DNA of 64,000 nucleotides from Paenibacillus sp. JJ-223 (GCF_927798175.1 NZ_CAKMMP010000013.1:124001-188000), one strand, 5' to 3'. Counted from the stretch's first letter, positions 18,866 through 27,749 are shown. Made by a program: numbers and translations. The notes: generated by a model not told the origin, from the sequence alone.

Positions 18866-19132
18866 TTGGCAAAAGCAAAAGTGGCAAAAAGACCTACCCG
18901 CGATGAATTCGAACTTGAGGAACTGGGCAATCAACTGGTGGAAGCCTTTCGTGAACGGTCGGTCGTGGTGTTAACGGTGTGGGGAAAGGAAGAACAGCTG
19001 CAGGGCGTCATCGTTAAACTGGACTCGCGCACAAGGCTCGTGCATGTGGAAGACTTGGAAGAAGAGTTCATGCCGAAGGTGGCCAAAGTCCCTTTCCTTG
19101 ACATCATGCGTGTGGACTATCCACGGTATTGA
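18866..19132 (+). CDS. YolD-like family protein
   Basis: 88 aa from the TTG at 18866 (MAKAKVAKRPTRDEF). AGGAGG stands seven bases upstream, and an in-frame ATG at 18788 lies inside the promoter. The RPTRDEFELEELG start, followed by a small beta domain (VVVLTVWGKEEQLQGVIVKL) and VPFLDIMRVD, is the YolD-like pattern. Family members are small cytosolic proteins often found with DNA-repair polymerases or sporulation genes; their function is not settled. It stands alone here, followed by the YjcZ-type micro-protein. Confidence 0.7.
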   Translation: MAKAKVAKRPTRDEFELEELGNQLVEAFRERSVVVLTVWGKEEQLQGVIVKLDSRTRLVHVEDLEEEFMPKVAKVPFLDIMRVDYPRY

Positions 19133-19249
19133 AACGACATTTATTTGAACGAATTCCAAACATCTTTTGAACAAATAGGGCATCCGCCCTGTCAACGGTA
19201 TCTCTCCTGCATATGATAACCCATACCTGTTGCAGAGGAGGTACGTTGA

Positions 19250-19369
19250 ATGAGCGAAGTATTGAGCGGAGACACAAGAGGCTACGGCTATGGTGGTTTC
19301 ACTTCCGTCGGAGCGATTCTGGTTCTTTTCATCCTGCTGGTCATCATCACCAAAGCGTTCTTGGTATAA
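19250..19369 (+). CDS. YjcZ family sporulation micro-protein
   Basis: 39 aa. It begins MSEVLSGDTRGYGYGG and ends in a single hydrophobic helix (AILVLFILLVIITKAFLV). The Gly/Tyr-rich head plus one C-terminal membrane helix is the YjcZ pattern of Bacillales sporulation proteins. The RBS is GAGGAGG with 8-9 bases to the ATG. CATATGATA at 19210-19218 resembles a SigK -10 (CATANNNTA), which would fit expression in the mother cell. A terminator follows. Confidence 0.85.
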   Translation: MSEVLSGDTRGYGYGGFTSVGAILVLFILLVIITKAFLV

Positions 19370-19436
19370 CGGCCTGTAAACGTAGATGAGGAAGCTGTTA
19401 CGCCTTGCCGAATTTGTCGAATAAAGCATTAAGGAA

Positions 19437-19473
19437 AGCGGTGTTCGGGAGAAATGTCCCGGCATCGCTTTTT
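19437..19473 (+). terminator. Terminator after the YjcZ-type gene
   Basis: A hairpin (AGCGGTG/CATCGCT outer arm, CGGGA/TCCCG inner arm, GAAA-type loop) is followed by a run of five T. Confidence 0.75.
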
Positions 19474-19572
19474 CTCGTTCACAATAAGCAGAATAGGGTA
19501 GAATTTACGAACGAATAGTCTTTTTTTGTTATAATATGGTATGGGAGCGCGAGAAAGGAGATATCACCGCAG

Positions 19573-19647
19573 ATGGACGATTCATTGAAAATGCACATTG
19601 CGCCCCGCAAAATGAAAGCGTATAATAACTCACAATCTCAGCATTGA
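19573..19647 (+). CDS. Possible 24-aa small ORF upstream of lacI
   Basis: It encodes MDDSLKMHIAPRKMKAYNNS plus four residues. It has AAAGGAG 12 bases upstream and an extended -10 promoter (TGTTATAAT, 19527-19535) 40 bases upstream. It is basic and soluble. It may be a leader peptide of the lacI gene that starts at 19715, or chance. No family is recognised. The promoter itself is more certain than the ORF. Confidence 0.35.
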   Translation: MDDSLKMHIAPRKMKAYNNSQSQH

Positions 19648-19714
19648 AAGCCGTTACATAACCCTGTTGAAGACGTCGTCATGCAGGGAATCCATGAAGG
19701 AATGAGGAGTACGA

Positions 19715-20779
19715 ATGCGGCCGGTTACTGTATACGATATTGCAAGAGAAGCCAACGTTTCTGTTGCCACGGTGTCCCGGGTGCTGAACAATACCGCTCC
19801 CGTCAAGAAGGAGACGCGCGAAAAAATCGACGCGTTGATCCGAAAACACCAGTTTCAGCCCAATGCGCTGGCACGCAGCCTGCTCCGAAAGGAAACGGGA
19901 ACGATCGGGTTTATCCTGCCGGACATTACGAACCCTTTTTTTCCGGAAGTCCTGGCGGGATTTGATCGGGAAGCAGGCAAGATGGGGTACACGTTCTTTT
20001 TGTGCGATACGATGTCCTCGGATCGGGAAAGTCATTTGCAATACGAACGCGAGTCACGATACCTTAATCTGCTGATGGAAAAACAGGTCGACGGCATTGT
20101 CATCATTGGAGGACGGGTGGACCTGGCGAAGCCGGGCCAGACCCTCGTCGACGAAATCCAGGAGGCGGCCAAGCGGGTTCCGGTATTGCTGTTGAACGGC
20201 TCGCTTCCCAAAACCAAACTTCCACGGGTGGCCGTAGACCAGAAACGGGGCATGGAGCTGGCCGTTCAGCATTTGATCGACCTGGGGCACAAGGATATTG
20301 CCTTGATCGGCGGTTTTGAACAGATGAGCAATACCCAGCAGCGGCTGCAAGGATTTCGTTCAGCGATGAAGCAGGCCAATCTTCACATCCGGAAGGAGTG
20401 GATTCTGGTCGGCGGATTTTCGGTCGAACGCGGTCTGGAATTAACCCAAAGGCTGCTGCAGAGGGCCGAGCGTCCCACGGCCATTGTCTGCTTGAACGAC
20501 CTGATCGCCATCGGGGCGCTCAAAGCCGCCCACCAGCAAGGAATCGCCGTTCCTCACGAGCTGTCGATCGTGGGGTATGACGACATTCCGCTTGCTTCGT
20601 ACAGTATCCCCGAATTGACGTCGGTTTCATTGCGTTCCCAAGAGCTGGGGCGCCAAGCTGCGCATACGCTTGACCGCCTGATTTCCGGCAAAAAGGTGCC
20701 GCAGCTGCAGACGATCCTGCCAGAGCTTATAGTCAGGCAATCGACCGCACCATTTACAGGAGCGGGAAATAAAACTTGA
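19715..20779 (+). CDS. LacI family transcriptional regulator of the adjacent ABC operon
   Basis: 354 aa. An N-terminal LacI helix-turn-helix (VTVYDIAREANVSVATVSRV, residues 4-23) with the hinge-region NALARSL is followed by a periplasmic-binding-protein-like effector domain (TIGFILPDITNPFFPEVLAG to the C-terminus, with SIVGYDDIPLA). The start is set by AGGAATGAGGAG. It directly precedes a sugar ABC transporter whose promoters contain two 14-bp palindromes. By family rule it is a sugar-responsive repressor acting on that operon. The effector cannot be read from sequence. Confidence 0.9.
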   Translation: MRPVTVYDIAREANVSVATVSRVLNNTAPVKKETREKIDALIRKHQFQPNALARSLLRKETGTIGFILPDITNPFFPEVLAGFDREAGKMGYTFFLCDTMSSDRESHLQYERESRYLNLLMEKQVDGIVIIGGRVDLAKPGQTLVDEIQEAAKRVPVLLLNGSLPKTKLPRVAVDQKRGMELAVQHLIDLGHKDIALIGGFEQMSNTQQRLQGFRSAMKQANLHIRKEWILVGGFSVERGLELTQRLLQRAERPTAIVCLNDLIAIGALKAAHQQGIAVPHELSIVGYDDIPLASYSIPELTSVSLRSQELGRQAAHTLDRLISGKKVPQLQTILPELIVRQSTAPFTGAGNKT

Positions 20780-20789
20780 ATAAAAGTGA

Positions 20790-20818
20790 TTGACAACGGA
20801 CGCGTGAGGGCTTATTCT
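20790..20818 (+). promoter_or_regulatory. Promoter P1 of the sugar ABC operon
   Basis: TTGACA, 17 bases, TATTCT. This is a near-consensus SigA promoter just after the lacI stop, reading toward the permease genes. Confidence 0.6.
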
Positions 20819-20842
20819 CATTTCAAGAAAGCCCTTACATTT

Positions 20843-20871
20843 TTGACCTCGAGTGAAACCCGTTTCATAAA
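20843..20871 (+). promoter_or_regulatory. Promoter P2 with an operator in its spacer
   Basis: TTGACC, 17 bases, CATAAA. The perfect palindrome TGAAACCCGTTTCA (20854-20867) fills the region between -35 and -10. A LacI-family protein bound there would block RNA polymerase. The most likely binder is the repressor encoded just upstream; CcpA is an alternative. Confidence 0.55.
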
Positions 20872-20983
20872 TGGGTGTGGTTTTTGGACGAAATCCGGCA
20901 GAGGTTACCTCATTCACTCATTCATTTCCAACGCTGCGCAGACCGAATGATCTTCCTGTTGGCATTGTTGATCCGCCCATTCA

Positions 20984-20997
20984 TGAAATCGGTTTCA
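20984..20997 (+). promoter_or_regulatory. Second LacI-type operator
   Basis: TGAAATCGGTTTCA closely resembles the operator at 20854 and lies 130 bp downstream of it, just before the RBS of the first permease gene. Two spaced operators allow looping or a roadblock. It also matches the CcpA cre consensus at all but one position. Confidence 0.5.
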
Positions 20998-21037
20998 TTT
21001 GTGGTTGCCGTGCAATTACAGAAGGAGGGGAATGCGA

Positions 21038-22003
21038 TTGTCCACAGTATCGGAAAGGGAAATAGGGGTTAGCCGGGAAAGCGTAATGCAGCGACGTTGG
21101 AAAAAATGGAGAAACAACCGGACGCTGCTGATCATGTGTTTGCCGGCGATTGTCTTTTTTATCATTTTTGCTTACCTCCCCATGCCGGGCATTTACTTGG
21201 CATTCGTCAAGTACAACTACACCGACGGCATCTTCAAGAGCCCGTTTGTCGGCTTGGAAAACTTTCGCTTCCTGGTGATGACCGGAGACCTCTGGCGATT
21301 AACGTTCAACACGATCGCGTACAATCTGGCATTTATCCTGCTCGGAAACGTGCTTCAAATTTTTTTGGCGGTCTTGCTCAATGAACTCCGTTCAAAGTGG
21401 TTCAAAAAAGTTTCCCAAACGATCATGTTTCTGCCCCATTTCGTGTCTGCCGTATTGATCGGCCTCATCGCGTACAACATTCTGAGTTATGACTATGGTC
21501 TGCTGAACTCCTTGCTTCGCACGCTTGGTTTCGAACCGTTCAAAGCATATTCAAGCCCTGAAGCCTGGCCGTTCATCATCGTACTGACGTATCTCTGGCA
21601 ATCGACGGGTTATGGTTCCATCGTATACTTCGCGGCGATCATGGGACTTGACAACGAAATTGTGGAGGCTGCCGAAATCGATGGCGCCAACGCTTTCCAA
21701 CGCATTCGATACATCATCCTTCCTTGGTTAAAACCAACATTCATCATTCTGCTGCTGTTCTCGCTTGGAGGTATCCTGAAAGGCAACTTCGGCCTGATCT
21801 ATAACTTGGTCGGCGCGAACAACACCGCGCTGTACGCAACGACGGACATCATCGAAACCTACGTATTCCGTTCACTCATGACCAACTTTAACTTCTCGAT
21901 GGGCAGCGCGGTCAGCCTGTACCAGTCGTTGTTTGGATTCTTCATCGTCCTGGGCGCCAATTGGCTGGTCAAGAAGCTGTCCCCGGAAAATTCCTTGTTT
22001 TAA
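21038..22003 (+). CDS. Sugar ABC transporter permease (LplB/YtcP-partner type)
   Basis: 321 aa from the TTG at 21038, nine bases after AAGGAGG; an earlier in-frame ATG overlaps the RBS itself. Six membrane segments (LLIMCLPAIVFFIIFAYLPM first). The binding-protein-dependent transport motif is EAAEIDGANAFQRIRYIILP near residues 210-230 (EAA loop, contacts the ATPase). This is the MalF-like half of a carbohydrate importer. No ATPase gene is in the operon, as is usual for this family, which shares a general MsmX-type ATPase. Confidence 0.92.
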   Translation: MSTVSEREIGVSRESVMQRRWKKWRNNRTLLIMCLPAIVFFIIFAYLPMPGIYLAFVKYNYTDGIFKSPFVGLENFRFLVMTGDLWRLTFNTIAYNLAFILLGNVLQIFLAVLLNELRSKWFKKVSQTIMFLPHFVSAVLIGLIAYNILSYDYGLLNSLLRTLGFEPFKAYSSPEAWPFIIVLTYLWQSTGYGSIVYFAAIMGLDNEIVEAAEIDGANAFQRIRYIILPWLKPTFIILLLFSLGGILKGNFGLIYNLVGANNTALYATTDIIETYVFRSLMTNFNFSMGSAVSLYQSLFGFFIVLGANWLVKKLSPENSLF

Positions 22004-22030
22004 ATCGATGGGAGAGAGGAGCGTTGTTTC

Positions 22031-22942
22031 ATGGATGAACAGTTCGAGCATGATCGCCTGCGGTCGGATCGCAGCAGTATCTTCCTTCGTTGGTTCAGCT
22101 ATATTTTCATCGGAGCGTTTGCCCTGTTATGTCTGTTCCCGTTTTTGCTGGTCATAGGGACGTCCTTCACTTCCGAGAATGCGATCAAACAATTCGGGTT
22201 TAACATCTGGCCGAAAGAATTCAGCCTGTTTGCCTACAAAATCATTTTCGAGAACCCTAATTTGATTATCGGCTCTTATCTGGTCACGATCGGAATTACG
22301 GTGGTCGGTACGGTGATCGGTCTGCTGATTGTATCCATGACGGGATACGCGCTTCAGCGTCCGGATTTTCAATACCGCAACAAAATTTCGTTTTTTATTT
22401 ACTTCACGACCCTGTTCTCCGGCGGATTGGTTCCGTTCTACCTGCTTATCACTCAATACCTGCATCTAAAGGATAACTATCTTGCCGTGCTTCTTCCCGG
22501 CTTGCTCAGCCCGTTCCTGATCATTATGATGAAAAGTTTCGTGCGTTCCATTCCCCATGCCATCACGGAATCCGCGAAAATCGACGGGGCAGGCGATTTC
22601 ACCATTTTCGTCAAATTGATCCTGCCCATGGCAACGCCTGCGCTTGCCACCATCGGATTGTTCATTGCGCTCGGCTACTGGAACGAATGGTACAATTCGA
22701 TGCTGTTCCTGTCGGCGGACATGAAATACCGCCCATTGCAGCTTTTCCTGTACAACGTGGTCACAAGCGCCGATTTTGTACGCAACTCCGCAGCGGCCTC
22801 CAACGTGCAGCTTCGCGACGTTCCGCTCGAATCGATGAAAATGGCCGTAGCCGTCGTGGCGACGGGACCGGTCATCCTGTTTTATCCTTTCGTTCAACGC
22901 TACTTTATTAAAGGCATTACAGTGGGAGCGGTGAAAGGCTGA
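22031..22942 (+). CDS. Sugar ABC transporter permease (MalG-like, YtcP type)
   Basis: 303 aa. The RBS is GGGAGAGAGGAG. It has six membrane segments and an EAA loop ESAKIDGAGDFTIFVKLILP near residues 175-205. The C-terminus KGITVGAVKG is typical of this permease subfamily. It lies 27 bp after the first permease gene and 72 bp before the binding protein gene, in one operon. Together the two permeases form the membrane channel of the importer. Confidence 0.93.
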   Translation: MDEQFEHDRLRSDRSSIFLRWFSYIFIGAFALLCLFPFLLVIGTSFTSENAIKQFGFNIWPKEFSLFAYKIIFENPNLIIGSYLVTIGITVVGTVIGLLIVSMTGYALQRPDFQYRNKISFFIYFTTLFSGGLVPFYLLITQYLHLKDNYLAVLLPGLLSPFLIIMMKSFVRSIPHAITESAKIDGAGDFTIFVKLILPMATPALATIGLFIALGYWNEWYNSMLFLSADMKYRPLQLFLYNVVTSADFVRNSAAASNVQLRDVPLESMKMAVAVVATGPVILFYPFVQRYFIKGITVGAVKG

Positions 22943-23014
22943 TGCATCGCAGCCGGCAGTCGCCTTGCTTATGCATAGGATTTTCAGGTCATCCATAATA
23001 AAGGGGGAGTTCAA

Positions 23015-24589
23015 ATGGGTAAATCCAAAACGTTGTTATCCATCCTCATGGTTGCGGTGCTTTGCCTTCTGGCCGCGTGCGGAAGCAGCGGAACAAGCGA
23101 CGGCGGGGGCGAGGGGGCTTCAGGTGGAGCCAAAACGTACAACGGGATCGATGTCTCCAAATTTGTGAAGATCAGTTATGTCGTTTTGGGCGATAAGCCG
23201 AAGAACGATCAGTTCGACAAGGTGCTCGCCGAAGTCAACAAACTCATGAAAGAGAAGATCAACGCCGAGCTGGAGTGGAAATGGGTGGAGTGGGCAGACT
23301 GGCAAACCAAATACAATCTGCTGCTCGCATCCGGCGAACCGGTTGACCTGATTACGATCGGCACAGACTGGCTGGATACATGGGCCAACGCGCAGCGCGG
23401 AGCCTTCATGAACCTGGACGAACTGCTGCCGACCTATGCGCCGATCACATGGAAAGAAGTAACTGAAGACCATTGGAACGAAAGCAAATATAACGGCAAT
23501 ATCGTGCTGATTCCGGAAGACCAGTACACGCAATGGGTTAACCATGGCTTTTTCTATCGCGGAGACTGGGCGAAGGAAGCAGGGTTGACGGAACCGATCA
23601 AAAACTGGGAAGAAATCGGCCAGTATTTGCAATACATCAAAGACAACAAACCTGATGTCATCCCTTGGGATATGGCTTCCGGCGCAATGACATGGGGCGG
23701 TTATGTCCAATCCTACACGGATAATCTGGAGCTTCCGATCTCGACGGGTTACATGCCGGTATTTACGGCCAAATCGGATGCCGAGAAATACACGGTAGCC
23801 GAGCCGGTATTCGACGATACGTTCCTGAATTATGCCAAACTGATGAAAGATTGGGCAGATCGCGGCTTCTGGCGCGAAGACGCGCTCAACAACAAAAACA
23901 ACAACCGCGATGCGCTCAAAGCAGGGCTGTCCGGACTGGACCAGCATCATACCCAAACCTTCTCCGGCCTGCGCGTAGACATGGATAAAGCACAACCGGG
24001 TTCCGAGCTGCAAATGTTCCCCTTCAACCGTACGCGCGGCACCAACCTGATGGAGCTGTCGATCACCCATGGCGGTACGTCGGTCGGTTCCCACAGCAAA
24101 AATCCGGAACGGGCGCTGATGGCGTATGACCTTATTCGCAACGATGAGCAAATCTATCACCTGATCAACTACGGCATCGAAGGCGTGCAATATGAAATCA
24201 AGGACGGAAAACGCACTCGGCCGGAAGGCTATGACGAGACCCGCGACAATTTCTACTCCGACTTCTGGGGAGGACGGGTCGACAAATTCGAGATTCCAAG
24301 CGATACGACTTGGGATCAAATCGATACATTATACGACGAATACGACAAAATCAAAATTGCGTATCCGTATGGACAATTCGTATTTGACAAAACGCCGGTG
24401 GAAAGCGAATTGACGGCGATTTCACAGGTTGCAGGCGAGCTTGGACCGGCGATCAACTTCGGTAAAGTCACCGACCCCGAGCAGGCCGTGAACGAATTCC
24501 GCGAAAAGCTGAAGCTGGCGGGGTATGACAAGGTCAAAGCCGAGCTGCAAAAACAACTGGATGCCTACAAGGAAAAAATGGCGAAATAA
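23015..24589 (+). CDS. Extracellular solute-binding lipoprotein of the sugar ABC transporter
   Basis: 524 aa. A lipoprotein signal with lipobox LLAAC (Cys at 22) is followed by a Gly/Ser-rich tether. The body is a family 1 binding protein of the Paenibacillus LplA/YtcQ type, rich in Trp (EWKWVEWADWQTKY, WGGYVQSY). It is anchored on the outside of the membrane and delivers an oligosaccharide to the permeases encoded upstream. The RBS is AAAGGGGGAG. The substrate is unknown; the pectin-type esterase 20 kb away is no direct evidence. Confidence 0.92.
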   Translation: MGKSKTLLSILMVAVLCLLAACGSSGTSDGGGEGASGGAKTYNGIDVSKFVKISYVVLGDKPKNDQFDKVLAEVNKLMKEKINAELEWKWVEWADWQTKYNLLLASGEPVDLITIGTDWLDTWANAQRGAFMNLDELLPTYAPITWKEVTEDHWNESKYNGNIVLIPEDQYTQWVNHGFFYRGDWAKEAGLTEPIKNWEEIGQYLQYIKDNKPDVIPWDMASGAMTWGGYVQSYTDNLELPISTGYMPVFTAKSDAEKYTVAEPVFDDTFLNYAKLMKDWADRGFWREDALNNKNNNRDALKAGLSGLDQHHTQTFSGLRVDMDKAQPGSELQMFPFNRTRGTNLMELSITHGGTSVGSHSKNPERALMAYDLIRNDEQIYHLINYGIEGVQYEIKDGKRTRPEGYDETRDNFYSDFWGGRVDKFEIPSDTTWDQIDTLYDEYDKIKIAYPYGQFVFDKTPVESELTAISQVAGELGPAINFGKVTDPEQAVNEFREKLKLAGYDKVKAELQKQLDAYKEKMAK

Positions 24590-24624
24590 GCATGCATGAA
24601 GCATTGCATAACGATTTCTTCAGC

Positions 24625-24690
24625 CTAACATCGATCGGAAGATGGTACTGCACACGTAGTGGCCTTGTGTGATTGATTAATGCGGTTTCT
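24625..24690 (+). repeat. Dispersed repeat, copy D (3' part only)
   Basis: It matches the last ~65 bp of the 187-bp repeat seen at 25495, 32089 and 46649 (GATCGGAAGATGGTACTG ... TGTGTGATTGATTAATGCGG). The right terminal inverted repeat is partly kept (TGCGGTTT); the left two thirds are missing. It lies between the binding-protein gene and its terminator. Confidence 0.75.
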
Positions 24691-24702
24691 ACAGATAACC
24701 AG

Positions 24703-24770
24703 AGAAACGGTTCCCGCGAATATGGAAGACTTGTCTTTCATGCCGCAAGGAAACCGTTTCTTTTGCTTTT
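24703..24770 (+). terminator. Terminator of the sugar ABC operon
   Basis: Arms AGAAACGGTTCC and GGAAACCGTTTCT (one bulged A) enclose a smaller inner hairpin. TTTTGCTTTT follows. The rest of the 335-bp gap up to the ferritin gene holds the repeat remnant and the ferritin promoter region. Confidence 0.7.
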
Positions 24771-24924
24771 GAAGGGCATGATTATTTATGCGGTCCCAAT
24801 TGCCCAATATATGAATCCACGGTCATTCTCCATTGGCGAAATCCATATATAATCCATGTCCGCATGACAGCCGATATGATATGATGTAGCTATTATTACA
24901 GAAAGCATGAGGTGTATCTACAAA

Positions 24925-25428
24925 ATGAGCAAAGAGTTGACGGATACTTTGATTGAGCAGATGAACTTTGAGTTTTATTCGGCCCATGTGTACATGGCGA
25001 TGGCGGCTTATTGTTCCGGCGAAAGCCTGGACGGGTTTGCTAACTTTTTCCTCGTGCAAGCAGAGGAAGAACGTTTCCATGGCATGAAAATCTATAAATT
25101 CCTGAACGATCGCGGGCATCGTGCCACGTTTGCCGCACTGCCCGAACCGAAAAACGAGTATGCTTCCATGCTCGACGTGTTCGAACACGGTTATGCGCAT
25201 GAGCAGCAAAATACGAAAAGATTTTACCACCTTGCCGATCTGGCGCTGAACGAGCGCGAGCATGCCACGATGTATTTCCTGAAATGGTTCATCGATGAGC
25301 AGGTGGAGGAAGAGGCATTGTTCGACAACATCATTCAAAAGCTGCGCCGCATCGAAAAAGACAGCAACGCATTTTACATGCTCGACGCGGAGTTTGCGCA
25401 GCGTTCGTTCACTGCGCCTGCGGAGTAA
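24925..25428 (+). CDS. Ferritin-like iron storage protein
   Basis: 167 aa from the ATG at 24925 (MSKELTDTLIEQMNFEFYSA), ten bases after GAGGTG. The six codons before it are unlikely to be used. The four-helix ferritin fold shows its ferroxidase ligands: Glu16 in NFEFYSAH, the AEEERFHG motif (E..ExxH) near 49-53, NEREHA near 93-97 and DEQVEEE near 127-130. Length matches non-haem bacterial ferritin (Ftn). It oxidises Fe(II) and stores it as a 24-mer shell in the cytosol. It is monocistronic, followed by a dispersed repeat. Confidence 0.93.
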   Translation: MSKELTDTLIEQMNFEFYSAHVYMAMAAYCSGESLDGFANFFLVQAEEERFHGMKIYKFLNDRGHRATFAALPEPKNEYASMLDVFEHGYAHEQQNTKRFYHLADLALNEREHATMYFLKWFIDEQVEEEALFDNIIQKLRRIEKDSNAFYMLDAEFAQRSFTAPAE

Positions 25429-25494
25429 TTTCGCGCCTGCAGACGGAAGGGCGCAGCGATCTTTTCCTTTGATAGGGGATCGGGTCGCATGATA

Positions 25495-25681
25495 GATAAA
25501 CCGCAAAAAGATACACACGTTAACGGAGAGGCAGAACCAATCTGGAGAAGCGAAGCGTTCGCATTTATCACCGGACTTTCCCTTTGAAAAAGGGAATTTG
25601 AAAAAATCTGGGGATAACAGCGATTGGAAGATTGTACTCCACTCGCAGTGCCTTGTGTGATTGTTTAGTGCGGTTTATATA
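25495..25681 (+). repeat. Dispersed repeat, copy A (full length)
   Basis: About 187 bp, bounded by ATAAACCGCA on the left and its reverse complement TGCGGTTTATAT on the right. Inside are conserved blocks (GGAGAAGCGAAGCG, TTATCACCGGA, GGGGATAACAGCGAT) and an internal hairpin around the CCCTTTGAAAAAGGG segment. It has no coding capacity. With copies B and C it defines a family with terminal inverted repeats, like a miniature inverted-repeat element. Confidence 0.88.
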
Positions 25682-25728
25682 GATACATATGTAAGCAGTG
25701 ATTCGAACCTTTCATTTCAATGAACAGG

Positions 25729-25753
25729 AAGCCTGCCTCGCGCAGGCTTTTTT
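25729..25753 (+). terminator. Terminator downstream of the ferritin gene and repeat copy A
   Basis: Stem AAGCCTGC/GCAGGCTT with a five-base loop and a run of six T. The remainder of the 608-bp interval (25429-26036) holds repeat copy A and the AT-rich region upstream of the deacetylase; I see no gene in it. Confidence 0.8.
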
Positions 25754-26036
25754 CGTTGCCTGCCATAAATCTCACCCGTGAATCTATCAAAGGACGTCGA
25801 ACGGGTTAATAAGGATTATGTCAAAATTGATTTATCCTCAGTGAATGTACTTTCGGACAAAATCTATCAAAATCGTTTTATTTTCAGTGCTATTCTGACA
25901 AAAGTGTAACTCGAACGTAGCCTTTGAAGCTAGAATGTGGAAAATTCGATTTGCTAGAATTAGGATTATCGCCGAAGGATGCATGACGTGAATTGCAGAC
26001 AGCTGGGGAAATACACCAACAAGGGAGCTTTATTCT

Positions 26037-26774
26037 ATGCAACAAATCCGCAAATCTTTGATGATCACACTCGCTATTATACTGATGATTCCATTGCTTC
26101 TGCCGCAGTCGGTTTCGGCCAAAGCCGCATCCAGCACCAAGCAAGCAAAGACCGGTGCCAAAGTCATCTATCTGACCTTCGATGATGGACCGACGGCTCA
26201 TACAGGCCAATTGCTGGACATTCTGGACAAATACAAGGCAAAAGCAACCTTTTTCATGCTTGGACCTGAGATGGAGAAATTCCCTAAAGCAACCAAACGC
26301 ATCGTTGCGGACGGACACGGATTGGGACTTCACGGCGTGACGCATGTTCCTGGCAAGTTCTACCTTTCCGCCTACAGCGGTCTGAAAGAAATGCAGCAGG
26401 CGAACAACAGCCTGAATAAAGTGGCTGGCGTCAAAACAACTCTGATTCGAACGCCTTATGGCAGCAAACCTTATTTGAAATCGACTTATCGGGATGTATT
26501 GCTGGGTCAGGGCGGGTTCCATTTGTGGGACTGGAATGTGGACTCCGAAGACTGGAAATACAAAAAAGATCACCAAAAAGTGTATAACAGCGTCATGAAG
26601 CAAATTCATACCGTGCAAAAAAGCGGCAGAACGCCGGTTGTCCTGATGCATGATCAGGAAGCCACGTTGAAAGTGCTGCCGATGGTATTGAAATCGCTCA
26701 AGGCGGAAGGATACAAGTTCGAAATTTTAACCAAACAGGTAGAGCCGGTCAATTTCTGGAATGACAAACGTTAA
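26037..26774 (+). CDS. Secreted polysaccharide deacetylase (CE4)
   Basis: 245 aa. Signal peptide (MQQIRKSLMITLAIILMIPL, cleavage near VSAKA, residues 27-30). NodB homology domain with all core motifs: TFDDGP near 47-52 (catalytic Asp, metal Asp), HGVTH near 100-104 (metal His pair), RTPYG near 140-144, and WDWNVDSEDW near 164-173. It removes N- or O-acetyl groups from a wall or extracellular polysaccharide (peptidoglycan GlcNAc/MurNAc or chitin-like). The exact substrate cannot be told from sequence. The RBS is AAGGGAG. Confidence 0.9.
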   Translation: MQQIRKSLMITLAIILMIPLLLPQSVSAKAASSTKQAKTGAKVIYLTFDDGPTAHTGQLLDILDKYKAKATFFMLGPEMEKFPKATKRIVADGHGLGLHGVTHVPGKFYLSAYSGLKEMQQANNSLNKVAGVKTTLIRTPYGSKPYLKSTYRDVLLGQGGFHLWDWNVDSEDWKYKKDHQKVYNSVMKQIHTVQKSGRTPVVLMHDQEATLKVLPMVLKSLKAEGYKFEILTKQVEPVNFWNDKR

Positions 26775-26801
26775 ACGACCAACATCAAGGAGGACGACAA
26801 C

Positions 26802-27749
26802 ATGAAAAAACAAAAGGTATGGGTAACCATCCCGGTCACAACGGCGGTTCTTCTCGCTCTCGCCGGTTGCGGCGGACAGGATACGAAGCCCGCCGAAGCC
26901 AACTCGTCCTCATCTGCTGCGGCAGGACAACAAACATCCGAATCGTCAGCCAATCCATCCGGCAGCTCGGATTCCGGTGCGAAGGATGCCGCGTCGACAA
27001 ACACAACAGACACTGCGGGAACAGTGGTTTCGTCAGGCAGTGCCAATACCGGAAAAGGAGAGAGCGCCAGCGCGGGACAATCCGGCGGGAATGCATCGTC
27101 TTCCTCCGAGTCAAGCCAATCGAAGGTGATCAAGGAAGTGCGCAGCCAGTTGAAGCTGAACGGTGCGCTGCTGCCGACTTCTTTCCCACTCGACAAAGGA
27201 AAAACCTTGGCGGCTTCGATCGATTCCAATACGTCAAATGCCTTCCAAGTCACGTTCTATGCCGTGGATCAGCCGGTGGCCCTGAACGATTCGTCCCTGA
27301 CAAAATCGGGCAGCAAGGCGGCTGTCATCGCAGCGTTTGAGGTAAACACATACAAAGATCCGAATAGCACGGATATCTTCCCGGATGAGGAAACGGGTAA
27401 TGTGCCGGACGACATGAAAGTGGATTTGGGGCACAGCATTCAAGGCGTTGCCGAAGGCGCGGCCGGTTCCCAATATTTGACCTGGAATGAGGGCAGATGG
27501 ACGCTGCGCATCCAGTCGATCTCCGAGGATCAAATGAATAACCCGGGCATTGCGAAAAAAATGGTGGAATTTTTGGAAACGCACAAGCTGCCTGCTCCCA
27601 AAGACAAAGGTTTTGTAGACGTACACTATCCAAGCGGAGGCAAGTCCGTGAATGTCGCCATCTCCTGGCAAGCGGGCAAACAGATCTATCAGCTCAAAAC
27701 CAGTCAGGTGCCGAACGAAGCGCTTGGCATGGTAGCCTCCGTTAAATAG
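26802..27749 (+). CDS. Lipoprotein of unknown function with a Ser/Gly-rich tether
   Basis: 315 aa. Lipobox LALAGC (Cys23). Residues 24 to ~106 are a low-complexity Ser/Ala/Gly/Thr linker that would span the cell wall. A globular domain follows (about 107-315; VIKEVRSQLKLNGALLPTSF, YLTWNEGRWTLRIQS). It lies 27 bp after the deacetylase with its own RBS (AAGGAGGACGAC), so the two are probably cotranscribed and act together in the envelope. I do not recognise the domain. Confidence 0.8.
   Translation: MKKQKVWVTIPVTTAVLLALAGCGGQDTKPAEANSSSSAAAGQQTSESSANPSGSSDSGAKDAASTNTTDTAGTVVSSGSANTGKGESASAGQSGGNASSSSESSQSKVIKEVRSQLKLNGALLPTSFPLDKGKTLAASIDSNTSNAFQVTFYAVDQPVALNDSSLTKSGSKAAVIAAFEVNTYKDPNSTDIFPDEETGNVPDDMKVDLGHSIQGVAEGAAGSQYLTWNEGRWTLRIQSISEDQMNNPGIAKKMVEFLETHKLPAPKDKGFVDVHYPSGGKSVNVAISWQAGKQIYQLKTSQVPNEALGMVASVK

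Noticed and set aside
23120..24319. A 399-codon open frame antisense to the sugar-binding lipoprotein gene
   Set aside because: It has no RBS and the opposite strand has a clear lipoprotein with family motifs. Open antisense frames are common in this G+C range.
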